Below, in pieces: positions 17,393-28,000 of a stretch of DNA of 64,000 bases (positions are counted from its first letter, which is position 1; each line of letters opens with the position of its first letter). The notes beneath the pieces are model-generated. The model had not been told where the DNA came from. It worked only from the letters and a program-made list of their open reading frames with translations, and did not search any database. This DNA is from Lutibacter sp. A80 (GTDB lineage: Bacteria > Bacteroidota > Bacteroidia > Flavobacteriales > Flavobacteriaceae), in contig NZ_CP092480.1 in assembly GCF_022429645.1 (NCBI RefSeq), forward strand, positions 266,001-330,000, given 5' to 3'. The position numbers and the translations under genes were made by a program.

Positions 17393-18154
17393 ATATATAT
17401 AATCTCTTACTAAATTTGTATAAAACCAAAACTATGACACATCGGGTAAGAGAAAAAATTAATTTACAAAAGACGAATATACCGAATAATGGAAGATACT
17501 TTAGATAACTATTTGTCAAGAATAAAATAAAGCTAACATTCGATTTCTAACCAACTACTTGTTGGCGATGCTATTAAGGCATATAGAAAGTACGGAAAAA
17601 GAAGAATATCTAAAATGTTTGTTCCATAATCATATAGAAAATGGTCTATTCTTGAAATTTAAATACGGAATCTTAATTAACACCAAAGAAGAGATTAATT
17701 AACCAGTATAAATAATAAAACCCACCTCAAAAATTAGCTATGAAATAAAAAGAGAGGTGGGTGAATTGTTATGAAAAAGATTCAAGCTACACCAATAAAA
17801 AAATAAAATAAGCGTAGCTTAAAAAGATATAGGTCTATGAAAACCTAACATTTAAAAGTAAACATTTAGACTTAAACTTCCTAAAAAAAATGTTTTTTTA
17901 ACTTCAACAACCAATTCAAAACATTCAATTAAAAAAGTAATTGATATCATAAAACACTTCATTTTTTTTAAGTACTTTTAACCCTCTTTGACAAATTAGT
18001 TTTTACATATTTGTTAAAAAAAATGCTAAAATGAAATTTCAAATAACCAATTAAAGCAAGCGTTTTACTCTATAAAGCTATTGATAGCTTGTAAATCAAA
18101 ATAAAAAATATGCTTTTGTGGTTTACTTAAAATATTAAATACATAAAATTATAA
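17393..18154. other. 762-bp stretch with a probable decayed gene and a hairpin
   Basis: No intact gene. Between about 17430 and 17703 two frames give coherent peptides broken by stops (MEDTLDNYLSRIK, then TNYLLAMLLRHIESTEKEEY and onward to a TAA), suggesting a frameshifted former gene. At 17720-17762 a 9-bp stem (acccacctc/gaggtgggt) with a 25-nt loop has T residues on the minus-strand side. The rest, up to the hsdM start, is AT-rich and presumably holds the operon promoter, which I could not place. Confidence 0.35.
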
Positions 18155-20536
18155 ATGAACACCCAATCACACAACAAACTTGTATCCTTTATTTGGTCTA
18201 TTGCAGACGATTGTTTAAGAGATGTTTACAGCCGTGGAAAATACAGAGATGTAATATTACCAATGGTGGTGTTGCGTAGATTAGATGCGCTGTTAGAGCC
18301 AACCAAAGATGCAGTAATGGAAGAATTAATATTCCAACGTGATGAAGCAAAATTTACGGAATGGGATGAAGGTGGGTTAAGAGAAGCTTCTGGATATGTT
18401 TTTTACAATACCAGTAAATGGACTTTACAACGCTTACACAATACGGCAACCAACAACCAACAAATATTACAAGCTAATTTTGAAGAATATTTAGACGGTT
18501 TTAGTTTCAATGTAAAAGAAATCATTCAAAAATTCAATTTAAAAGGTCAGGTAAACAAAATGGCTTCTAATGATATTTTATTGGATGTTTTGGAAAAATT
18601 TACGTCGCCAAATATCAACTTAACACCATTTGAAAAACCAGATCCCGATGGTAGAAAATTACCGCCGCTTTCTAATTTAGGAATGGGGTATGTTTTTGAA
18701 GAATTAATTAGAAAATTTAACGAAGAAAACAACGAAGAAGCTGGTGAGCACTTTACACCACGTGAAGTAATTGATTTAATGACACATATTGTGTTTGATC
18801 CTATTAAAAATAATTTACCACCAGTAATGACTATTTATGATCCTGCTTGTGGTTCTGGAGGAATGCTCACCGAAGCACAAAATTTTATTAAAGATGAAGA
18901 AGGAGAAATAAAAGCAACAGGCGATGTGTATTTGTATGGTAAAGAAATAAACGAAGAAACCTATGCCATTTGCAAAAGTGATATGATGATTAAAGGAAAC
19001 GATCCCGACAATATTAGAGTGGGTTCTACCTTATCTACCGATGAATTTGCAGGGCAATCATTTGACTTTATGCTGTCAAATCCTCCCTACGGAAAATCTT
19101 GGTCAAAAGAATTAAAATATATTAAAGATGGTAAGGATGTAATAGATCCTCGTTTTAAAATTCAACTCAAAGATTATTGGGGTGTTGAAAAGGAAGAAGA
19201 TGCTACACCACGTTCTAGTGATGGGCAATTACTGTTTTTAATGGAAATGGTGAATAAAATAAAACCATTAAACCAAAGCCCAAAAGGTTCTCGTATTGCA
19301 TCGGTACACAACGGTTCTAGTTTGTTTACAGGTGATGCTGGCGGTGGAGAAAGCAACATTAGACGCTATATTATTGAAAACGATTTGTTAGAAGCCATTA
19401 TTCAAATGCCAAATAACTTGTTTTATAACACAGGTATTACTACGTACATTTGGTTATTAAGTAATAACAAAGCGGCAAACCGAAAAGGAAAAGTACAATT
19501 AATTGATGCCGGACAATTATACCGTAAACTTCGTAAAAATTTAGGAAATAAAAACTGTGAATTTGCGCCAAAGCATATTACTAAAATTGTAAATACGTAT
19601 GCAAAAATGCAAGCTATTGAAAGTTCGGGTGAACATAGTATTGCATCACAAATTTTTGATAATGAAGATTTTGGGTATTACAAAGTAAGCATAGAACGTC
19701 CAAAACGATTAAAAGCACAATTTTCTGAAGAACGCATTGAAATTTTGCGTTTTGACAAAGCAATTAAAGAGCCAATGCAGTGGGCTTTTGAAACCTATGG
19801 CGAAAAGGTATATACCAACATTGTAGCTTATAAAGAGGAGATAGAAAACTGGTGCGAAAAAAATGAGTTGAATCTAACAGCAGCTAATAAAAAGAAACTG
19901 TTAAAACAAGAAACTTGGAAAAAGCATTTAAACTTAGTTACCGAAGCTACAGCCTTAATGGAAACTATTGGAATTAAAGAATATAACGATTTTAATATAT
20001 TTAAGAAGTTAGTTGACAAGCAATTAAAAACTTCAAAATCTAAAGTAGGTGCAAGTGAAAAGAAAGCCATTTTAAATGCGGTAAGTTGGTACAGTCCAGA
20101 TGCTGAAAAAGTAGTTAAAAGCACTACAAAAATTACAGGTGATAAACTAACAAAACTCTTATCACATTTAAGCTGTGAAGAAAAAGATTTACCAAACTTT
20201 GGATATTTCCCAACCGTCATTGCGAGGCGCGAAGCAACGAAGCAATCTGCCAATAAAGGAATGTACACCACCTACGAAACTGAAAGCGACCTACGAGACA
20301 CTGAAAACGTACCACTAAAAGACAATATACAAGCTTATTTTTTACGAGAAGTAAAACCACACGTATCAGAAGCTTGGATAAATCTAGACGCTACCAAAAT
20401 TGGCTACGAAATTAGCTTCAACAAATACTTTTATAAACACACACCTTTACGAAGTATTGAAGAAGTAACAGCAGATATTGTAGGTTTAGAAGAAAAAAGC
20501 GATGGTTTAATTGCGGAAATTTTAAACTTGGTATAA
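18155..20536 (+). CDS. hsdM: Type I restriction-modification DNA methyltransferase subunit
   Basis: A 793-aa adenine N6-methyltransferase. An HsdM N-terminal helical domain (1 to about 160) is followed by the N6_Mtase domain with the SAM motif D229-PACGSGG and the catalytic N309-P-P-Y312. A long C-terminal part (about 530-793) exceeds the roughly 500-550 residues of classical HsdM. That extension contains residues 688-702, encoded by an interspersed repeat (see 20213-20250). The stop overlaps the hsdS start (TAATG). With HsdS it forms the modification enzyme; with HsdR it restricts unmodified DNA. Confidence 0.95.
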   Translation: MNTQSHNKLVSFIWSIADDCLRDVYSRGKYRDVILPMVVLRRLDALLEPTKDAVMEELIFQRDEAKFTEWDEGGLREASGYVFYNTSKWTLQRLHNTATNNQQILQANFEEYLDGFSFNVKEIIQKFNLKGQVNKMASNDILLDVLEKFTSPNINLTPFEKPDPDGRKLPPLSNLGMGYVFEELIRKFNEENNEEAGEHFTPREVIDLMTHIVFDPIKNNLPPVMTIYDPACGSGGMLTEAQNFIKDEEGEIKATGDVYLYGKEINEETYAICKSDMMIKGNDPDNIRVGSTLSTDEFAGQSFDFMLSNPPYGKSWSKELKYIKDGKDVIDPRFKIQLKDYWGVEKEEDATPRSSDGQLLFLMEMVNKIKPLNQSPKGSRIASVHNGSSLFTGDAGGGESNIRRYIIENDLLEAIIQMPNNLFYNTGITTYIWLLSNNKAANRKGKVQLIDAGQLYRKLRKNLGNKNCEFAPKHITKIVNTYAKMQAIESSGEHSIASQIFDNEDFGYYKVSIERPKRLKAQFSEERIEILRFDKAIKEPMQWAFETYGEKVYTNIVAYKEEIENWCEKNELNLTAANKKKLLKQETWKKHLNLVTEATALMETIGIKEYNDFNIFKKLVDKQLKTSKSKVGASEKKAILNAVSWYSPDAEKVVKSTTKITGDKLTKLLSHLSCEEKDLPNFGYFPTVIARREATKQSANKGMYTTYETESDLRDTENVPLKDNIQAYFLREVKPHVSEAWINLDATKIGYEISFNKYFYKHTPLRSIEEVTADIVGLEEKSDGLIAEILNLV
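20213..20250 (+). repeat. hsdM: Interspersed GC-rich palindromic repeat inserted in frame in hsdM
   Basis: The bases cgtcattgcgaggcgcgaag, followed by caacgaagcaatctgc, form a GC-rich imperfect palindrome (attgc ... gcaat ends). It matches a repeat type I know to be widely scattered in bacterial genomes, usually between genes. Here it is read through as VIARREATKQSA, without breaking the frame. Its base composition stands out sharply from the AT-rich surroundings. Confidence 0.7.
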
Positions 20537-21849
20537 TGGTAGTAGAAAATAACATACAACGCTACAACAAGTATAAAAATTCTGGTGTAGAATGGTTGGG
20601 TGAAATTCCTGAGCATTGGGAAGCTTTGGCAAATAAATATATTTTCAATTTGAAGAAAAATCAAGTTGGAAAAAATTCAGACAAGTATGCTTTACTGTCA
20701 TTAACTCTTAAAGGGATTGTAATTAGAAATATAGAAAACGGAGGGAAATTTCCAGCTGAATTTAACACCTATCAAGAAGTTAAAAAAGGAGATTTTGTTT
20801 TTTGTTTGTTTGATGTAGAAGAAACTCCTCGTTGTGTAGGTTTATCTAATTATGAAGGAATGATTACAGGTGCTTACACTGTAATGGAACCAAATGATGA
20901 TTTTGATAGAAGTTTTTTATACTATTTCTATTTGAATTTAGATGCAGATAAGAGAATGAAACCTTTATATACGGGGTTAAGAAATACAATTTCTAAAGAT
21001 AATTTCTTTTCTTTTAAAACGTTTGTTCCTCCCTTAAAAGAACAAACCGCCATAGCCCAATTTTTAGACGATAAAACCACCAAAATAGACGATGCTATTG
21101 CTATTAAAGAGCAACAAATAGCCTTGCTAAAAGAACGCAAACAAATTTTAATACACAAAGCGGTAACCCGTGGTTTAGATGATAGTGTTACTTTGAAAGA
21201 TTCTGGTGTAGAGTGGATTGGGGAGATTCCTGAGCATTGGGAGGTGAAGCGATTGAAGTATTTTGCAAATATTCAAGGCGGTTTCGCTTTTAATTCTAGT
21301 GATTTTAAGGATGAGGGAATACAGATTATTAAAATAGCTAATACTTATATGAATCGTTTAAGTTTGGATAGACAACCAACCTTTGTTGATAAATCATATT
21401 TACAATCTCATAAGGATTGGGTTGTTTCTAAAGATGATATATTAATGTCTTTGACAGGAACTTTAGGTAAAAAGGATTATGGTTTTGCAATTTTGATTGA
21501 TGATGATACTAAATATTTATTAAATCAAAGGGTTGCAAAGATTACTGCTAAACATAATTTTGAGCCAGAATATCTTGTAATTTTATTACAAAGTGATAGT
21601 TATCTGAATCAGTTGTATTGTTTACCAGCAGGAACAAAACAAGCAAATTTAAGTAATGATAATGTTGTTAATATAAAGATGCCTATACCACCTCTAAATG
21701 AAAGAGTTGAAATTTCAGAATTTATTGCAAGTGGCAGTGAAAAAATAGAAACCGCCATTAGCTTAAAACAACAAGAAATTGAGAAGTTAAAAGAGTATAA
21801 AAGCAGTTTAATAAATAGTGTGGTAACTGGTAAGGTAAAGGTGTGTTAG
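20536..21849 (+). CDS. hsdS: Type I restriction-modification specificity subunit
   Basis: A 437-aa HsdS with two target-recognition domains. Each is introduced by the same linker, SGVEW(L/I)GEIPEHWE (about residues 14-30 and 220-236), and followed by a conserved helical spacer (IAQFLDDKTTKIDDAI, and later the EKIETAISLKQQEIEKLKEY end). This is the normal two-half repeat plan. The DNA target, expected to be bipartite, cannot be read from sequence. It starts inside the hsdM stop codon. Confidence 0.93.
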   Translation: MVVENNIQRYNKYKNSGVEWLGEIPEHWEALANKYIFNLKKNQVGKNSDKYALLSLTLKGIVIRNIENGGKFPAEFNTYQEVKKGDFVFCLFDVEETPRCVGLSNYEGMITGAYTVMEPNDDFDRSFLYYFYLNLDADKRMKPLYTGLRNTISKDNFFSFKTFVPPLKEQTAIAQFLDDKTTKIDDAIAIKEQQIALLKERKQILIHKAVTRGLDDSVTLKDSGVEWIGEIPEHWEVKRLKYFANIQGGFAFNSSDFKDEGIQIIKIANTYMNRLSLDRQPTFVDKSYLQSHKDWVVSKDDILMSLTGTLGKKDYGFAILIDDDTKYLLNQRVAKITAKHNFEPEYLVILLQSDSYLNQLYCLPAGTKQANLSNDNVVNIKMPIPPLNERVEISEFIASGSEKIETAISLKQQEIEKLKEYKSSLINSVVTGKVKVC

Positions 21850-21895
21850 AAAAGTTATAATTAATAAATATCTTTGATAAATAATTAAAAATAAA

Positions 21896-23167
21896 ATGGG
21901 AGAAGAAAATAACGAGCTTGAAAGTAAAAGTACATATTTGTCTAATAGTAGTACTTCACTATATAATGTTAATTATAGCTACACAGGTGTTGAGGATGAC
22001 AATGAGAATGAAACATTAAATGATCCCTTTAATCCAAATGATATTTCAATTGATTCAAAGGGAATGGCAATGGATATGTGTTTGAGAAGATTAATACAAG
22101 GCACCATTATTTTAAATCCTGATTTTCAAAGGAAGGAGGTTTGGACATTACCTAAGAAATCACAATTGATAGAGTCTTTGATGCTTAAAATACCTATTCC
22201 AATGTTTTACGTATCTGCTGATGAAAAAGGAAATTTAACTGTGGTTGACGGACTTCAGCGTTTAAGTACAATAAGAGATTTTATTTTAGGTAAAGAATAT
22301 TTAGCAACCAAAAATGAAAAATTAAAAGGAGATGGGTTTAAATTACGGAGTCTTGAATTTTGGAAAGATTTTGATGGTGATAGATTTAATGATTTACCAG
22401 TTCATTTACAGAATAGAATTTATGAAACGGAATTTCAGTTTACTATAATTAATCCTGGAACACCTGAAGAAGTAAAACGTAATATTTTTAAAAGAATTAA
22501 TACCGGAGGAATGCCTTTAAGTAGTCAGGAAATTAGAAATGCCTTATACATAGGAAAATCTACTGAATTACTAAAGAACCTTTCTAATACAGAGGAATTT
22601 AAACTTGCCACTAATAATTCTGTTAAAGATTTGAGAATGGCTGATAAAGAATTGATATTGAGGTTTTTATCATTTTTAGTCATTGATTACAAAAAATACA
22701 AAAAAACAATTGGCATAAATTCTTTTCTAAGCAATGCAATGATAATTATTAATTCATATCCTGAATTTGAAAGTCGAGATTTTATTAAAATGATAAAAGA
22801 AGGACAAGTTAAAAAAGAAGATATTAATGTACTTTGTATTGATAAATTGGAATACTTATTTAAAATAGGAATGCAAAGGGCGTTTGATATTTTTGGAGAT
22901 CAAAGTTTTAGGAAAAGCTCATATTTAGAAAAAAAATCTCCAATTAATAAAAATTTGTTCGAGATGTGGGGAGTTTTACTTTCAAAATTAAACTCAAATG
23001 AATTTTCAATTTTATTGAATAATAAATACGAATTGATTTCTGAATATGTAGAACTATTGAAGGATAATACTTTTGAGAAAGATACATCAAGAGATAGTAT
23101 GAAAGCAACATCTGTCCTTCGCCGATTTAATAATATAAAACAACTTTTAGAAAAACATATAAAATGA
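21896..23167 (+). CDS. DUF262 (ParB/Srx-like) protein inside the hsd operon
   Basis: A 423-aa DUF262 protein. Diagnostic motifs are D76-F-Q-R79 followed by VW and a LIESLMLKIPIP helix, and D118-G-L-Q-R122 followed by LSTI; both belong to the ParB-like fold shared with GmrSD and SspE-type proteins. The DUF1524 HNH nuclease module of those enzymes is not visible, so any catalysis would reside in the DUF262 fold or in partners. Its stop overlaps the next ATPase gene by 4 bp, implying translational coupling. It is placed 46 bp after hsdS. Confidence 0.85.
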   Translation: MGEENNELESKSTYLSNSSTSLYNVNYSYTGVEDDNENETLNDPFNPNDISIDSKGMAMDMCLRRLIQGTIILNPDFQRKEVWTLPKKSQLIESLMLKIPIPMFYVSADEKGNLTVVDGLQRLSTIRDFILGKEYLATKNEKLKGDGFKLRSLEFWKDFDGDRFNDLPVHLQNRIYETEFQFTIINPGTPEEVKRNIFKRINTGGMPLSSQEIRNALYIGKSTELLKNLSNTEEFKLATNNSVKDLRMADKELILRFLSFLVIDYKKYKKTIGINSFLSNAMIIINSYPEFESRDFIKMIKEGQVKKEDINVLCIDKLEYLFKIGMQRAFDIFGDQSFRKSSYLEKKSPINKNLFEMWGVLLSKLNSNEFSILLNNKYELISEYVELLKDNTFEKDTSRDSMKATSVLRRFNNIKQLLEKHIK

Positions 23168-24144
23168 TAGGGTCAATAACTTTAAAAGGATTTAAATCAT
23201 TCCTTTATAATACCATAAATTTTGGAGGTCTTACAGTTCTTACGGGATTAAATAGTAGTGGGAAAAGCAGTGTTATTCAAGCAGTATTAATGGGAGAGCA
23301 AGCAATACAAAAGGGTGAATCCTTATTGGAAGGCTTTGGGGATTTTTCAGAACTTAAAAATCAATATTCTAAAAAATTAGAAATAACTGCAGAGTTTGGT
23401 GGAAATGAATGTGTCACTATAAATGAAGATGAAATTATACTTACCGGAAAACCTGACTTTACTTGTAGTTATATTTCGGCAGATAGATTTGGACCTCGGA
23501 CATCTATTCCTTTAATTTATGGAAACAATTATCATATAGGGAATCAGGGAGATAATATTACAAAAGTTATAGAACATTTTGAAAATGAAATAATCCCAAG
23601 TTCAGTAAAACATAAAAATTCTCAAGGAGATACATTTTATTACAATTTGGAAGCTTGGTTAGGAATTATTTCTCCAAACACTAAATTTAAATCAGTTATT
23701 AATAAAAAAAGCGATACATCATACATAACATTTAATGAGCATCGTTCTAAAAACGTAGGATTTGGATTAAGTTATACTTTACCTGTAATAGCGGCACTTT
23801 TATTAGGTGCTATTTCTGGAAAAACAGTCATTATTGAAAACCCAGAAGCTCATTTACATCCTAAAGGTCAAACGGAATTGGCAAGGTTGATTTCTTTAGT
23901 AGTCGAGGCTGGTTCACAAGTAATAATTGAAACTCACAGTGATCATATTTTTGATGGAATTAGAATATTTGCTAAAGAAAATGAATCTTCTTTTAACGAA
24001 AAAATAAAAACATATTGGTTTGAATTGGATGAAAAAGGAAATACAGATATTCAAGAAGCAATAATAGATGAAAATGGTAGACTAAAAGAGTGCCCAGATG
24101 GATTATTTGATCAATTTGAAATAAATTCACGACAACTTCTTTAA
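23164..24144 (+). CDS. AAA (ABC/SMC-like) ATPase of the DUF3696 type
   Basis: A 326-aa ATPase. The Walker A motif is G28-L-N-S-S-G-K34-S35, following an N-terminal strand (LKGFKSF) typical of OLD/RecF-like ATPases. The Walker B region is VIIE225-NPEAHLHP, then an ETHSDHI switch. The C-terminal NEKIKTYWFEL to FDQFEINSRQLL part matches the small DUF3696 tail. Such ATPases act as sensors or motors in many phage-defence modules. It overlaps the DUF262 gene and is followed 11 bp later by the RelE-like gene. Confidence 0.88.
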   Translation: MIGSITLKGFKSFLYNTINFGGLTVLTGLNSSGKSSVIQAVLMGEQAIQKGESLLEGFGDFSELKNQYSKKLEITAEFGGNECVTINEDEIILTGKPDFTCSYISADRFGPRTSIPLIYGNNYHIGNQGDNITKVIEHFENEIIPSSVKHKNSQGDTFYYNLEAWLGIISPNTKFKSVINKKSDTSYITFNEHRSKNVGFGLSYTLPVIAALLLGAISGKTVIIENPEAHLHPKGQTELARLISLVVEAGSQVIIETHSDHIFDGIRIFAKENESSFNEKIKTYWFELDEKGNTDIQEAIIDENGRLKECPDGLFDQFEINSRQLL

Positions 24145-24155
24145 ATGTTTTTGCT

Positions 24156-25061
24156 ATGGAAAAATTTTATTTTAATAATGAATGTATTGTAGGTGCAATC
24201 AGTAAGAATGATATAGATATATCATTAAAAAAAACACTTAAACAATTTAAGGAAGTAGTTAAAAAAACTAATGTTTTAAATGGGATAATTACCGAAAGCT
24301 TACCTTCTTCATTAGAATTAATGGATTCTTATACACTATTAGATGCTATAGAAAATATTGGTGATAGAGAATTGAAACGTTTAGCCTTTTATTATTTTCA
24401 AAAATTTCCGATTGAGAATGAATTTAATATTGAAGATGAATCTATATTTGAAAAGGAATTTAGCTTATTGTTAGGAGGTAATAGTATTTCAACATTCTAT
24501 CTTCCTTTCATTTCTATCGAAAAAGGTTATTCGTTTACTTTACAGGTTCACGACGATTTAAAGTCTCATCAATTAGAGTTAATAGAAAATAATAACCCTA
24601 ACGATAGACTAATAGTAAATAATCTGTATGGAGAAATTGATAATACAGAAGTTATTAAAACTATTATTGATGAAATTGAAAAACTAAAATTATCCTCTCT
24701 TGAAAAAGTGAAATCAATTATTGATGAGGTAAAGACACATAAATCATTTGATCGTGATTTTTTAAAGCTTTCACCAATTGAGCAAGAGTCAATATTGACT
24801 CTATTCAATAATTCTAAAGGAGAAAAATACCTTTTTCCAATAAAACCTGATAAGGATAAAATAAAAGAAGTTACTCTCGACAAAAGTGTTATAAATGTTT
24901 ATGAATTGAGAGTTTTCAATCCAAAATCCTTAAGAGTTTATTTTTCATTTAAAGAAACGACACTGTTAATTGGATTTTTAGGAACAAAATCAAGTGGTAA
25001 TCAGGATGATGATATTAAATTCGCTGAACAAAGGCTAGTGAACCTTTATAATACAATCTAA
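24156..25061 (+). CDS. Unknown protein with a RelE/HigB-like C-terminal domain
   Basis: A 301-aa protein without a recognised N-terminal family; residues 1 to about 225 are mixed helix/strand with many acidic residues. Residues about 246-301 look like a RelE-superfamily toxin: INVYELRVFNPKSLRVYFSF, then TLLIGFLGTKSSG, then a helix KFAEQRLVNLY. This matches the usual order YELR ... RVxF ... LLxGFxKKS ... A..R. If correct, the protein could be the RNase effector of the DUF262/ATPase trio. This is pattern recognition only. It is translated between the ATPase and hsdR (gaps 11 and 5 bp). Confidence 0.5.
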   Translation: MEKFYFNNECIVGAISKNDIDISLKKTLKQFKEVVKKTNVLNGIITESLPSSLELMDSYTLLDAIENIGDRELKRLAFYYFQKFPIENEFNIEDESIFEKEFSLLLGGNSISTFYLPFISIEKGYSFTLQVHDDLKSHQLELIENNNPNDRLIVNNLYGEIDNTEVIKTIIDEIEKLKLSSLEKVKSIIDEVKTHKSFDRDFLKLSPIEQESILTLFNNSKGEKYLFPIKPDKDKIKEVTLDKSVINVYELRVFNPKSLRVYFSFKETTLLIGFLGTKSSGNQDDDIKFAEQRLVNLYNTI

Positions 25062-25066
25062 ACCAG

Positions 25067-28000
25067 ATGAAAAGTAAAACCAACGAACAAGCATTAGAAG
25101 CAGCCATAGAAAAAGCCTTAACAGGAACCAGTTTGGAGATTTTAAAAGAAAATGAAATTGCTTTAAACGAACCACAAACTGCCTATGGAGGAAATGGTTT
25201 TTTTATAGGAAATCCTAAAGATTTCAATTTAAAATACGCAATCGATGAGGTTCATTTTTGGGAGTTTTTACAAACAACCCAAAAAGAAGAATTAGAAAAA
25301 GTACAACGTGCTGCTGACTGGAAATTAAAAATTTTAGAACGTTTTAACCGTATGATAAAAAAATACGGAGTATTGGAGTTGTTGCGTAAAGGGTTAGAAA
25401 TTGGTGATGCACATTTTACTTTATTGTATCCAAGTCCGTTAGCTAGTAGTGGGTTAAAAGTAAAAGAAAACTTTGAGCAAAACCGTTTTTCAGTCACACG
25501 TCAATTACGTTATTCGTTAGACAATCCTGCAGAAGAAATTGATATGGTTTTTTTTATAAACGGTATCCCAATTATTACAATGGAATTAAAAAACCATTGG
25601 ACTGGTCAAAATGCAAAGGTTCACGGTCAAAATCAATACAAGTTCAAAAGAGATAACAAACAACCTTTATTACAATTTGCTCGCTGTATCGTTCATTTTA
25701 CAGTAGATACAGATGAGGTGTATATGACTACCAAACTAGCAGGGAAAGACACGTTTTTCTTACCATTTAATAAAGGAAATAATAATGGAAAAGGAAATCC
25801 TCCAAACCCAAATGGTCATAAGTCAGATTATCTTTGGAACGAAGTATTAACAAAAGATAGTATTGCAAACATCATTCAGCATTTTGTGCGTTTAGGAGGT
25901 ACTAAAAAAGAAGCGTTAAATACAAGAACTTTATTTTTTCCAAGATATCATCAACTAGATGTTGTTCGTAAAATTGTAGACCACGCAACAAAAAATGGTA
26001 CAGGACAAAAATATTTAATCCAACATTCTGCGGGTTCTGGCAAATCGTATTCTATTACTTGGGCTGCCTATCAATTAATTGAGACATATCCAGCAATTGA
26101 AAATATTCAAGGTAGTAAAAGTTTAGACCAACCATTATTTGATTCAGTAATAGTTGTAACAGATAGAAGGTTGTTAGACAAGCAGATAAAAGAAGATATC
26201 AAACAGTTTTCTCAAGTAAAAAACATCGTAGCACACGCACATTCTTCCAAAGACTTAAAAGAAAGTTTAGAGCAAGGTAAAAAAATCATCATTTCTACCA
26301 TTCAAAAATTTCCGTTTATTGTAGATGGCATTTCAGATATGAGCGATAAACGTTTTGCTGTTATTATTGATGAGGCGCACAGTTCACAAAGTGGAACAGC
26401 GCACGATAATATGAACAGTGCAATGGGTCAAAAAGTAGAAGATCGAGATGAACTAGATGCACAAGATAAAATTATAGATGCTATGCAAGCTCGTAAAATG
26501 AGAGGCAATGCTTCTTATTTGGCTTTTACTGCAACTCCAAAACCTATTACTTTAGAAAAATTTGGAGTATCTCAACAAGATGGTAGTTTTAAAGAATTTC
26601 ATTTATACTCAATGAAACAAGCCATTGAAGAAGGGTTCATTTTAGATGTGTTAAGTAATTATACCACGCTAAAAAGCTATTATGAAATTTCAAAATCAAT
26701 AGAAGAAAACCCTTTATTTGATACGTCAAAAGCACAAAAAAAATTAAAAGCCTTTGTAGAGCAAGATGAAAGAACCATTGCTACCAAAGCAGAAATAATG
26801 TTAGATCATTTTATTCCAAAGTTAGTAAATACAAAAAAGCTAAAAGGAAAAGCGAAAGCAATGGTAATTACACAAAGTATTCAATCAGCTATCAGGTATT
26901 ATTTAGCTTTAAAACGTTTGTTAGATAAAAAAGGAAACCCTTTTAAAATAGCAATTGCATTTTCTGGAGATAAAAAAGTAGATGGTATTGAATATAGCGA
27001 GTCAGGATTAAACGGTTTCCCTGAAAAAGATACAAGAAATAAATTTGATGAAGATGAATACAGAATTTTAGTAGTTGCAAATAAATATTTGACTGGTTTT
27101 GATCAGCCAAAATTGACTGCAATGTATGTAGATAAAAAACTACAAGGTGTATTGGCTGTGCAAGCGCTATCTCGTTTAAATAGATCTGCACCTAAATTAG
27201 GTAAGAAAACAGAAGATTTATTCGTGTTGGACTTTTTCAATAATATTGATGACATTAAAAAGTCATTCGACCCTTTTTATACTTCTACCAAACTAAGTGA
27301 AGCAACAGATGTAAATGTACTACACGAAATAAAAGACACATTAGATGATGTGGGGGTCTATGAATGGGAAGAAGTTGAAACATTTAATGAAAAATATTTT
27401 AATGGTGTTGATGCGCAAGAATTAAGTTATTTTATTGATGTTCCTGCAGAACGTTTCAATCAAGAACTGGAATTAGAAGATGAAGAAAAAGCAGATTTTA
27501 AAATTAAAGCAAAACAATTTGTAAAAATTTACGGTCAAATGGCATCTATAATGCCTTTTGAGATTGTAAAATGGGAGAAGCTATTTTGGTTCTTAAAATT
27601 TTTAGTTCCAAAATTAATCATCAACGATCCAGAAAGTGATAAATTAAATGAATTATTAAATTCAGTAGATTTATCAACCTATGGTATTGAGCGTGTAAAA
27701 TTAAATCAAGTTATTGGATTAGATGATTCTGAAACAGAAGTAGATCCTCAAAATCCAAATGTTAGAGGAGCACACGGAGAAACAGAAGAAGATTTATTGG
27801 AAACAATCATTCAATCTTTTAATGAACGTTGGTTCCAAGGTTGGGAAGCTACACCAGAAGATCAACGAGTAAAATTTATTAGTCTAACTAAGTCAATTCA
27901 AGCACACCCAGATTTTAAAACCAAAGTTGCAGAAAACAAAGATGTTCAAAACAAAGATTTAGCTTTTAGAAAAATATTAGATGAAGTAATGTCTAAACAA

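Noticed and set aside
19828..20271. 147-codon antisense frame within hsdM
   Set aside because: It is a shadow of the AT-rich coding strand, partly opened by the GC-rich repeat.
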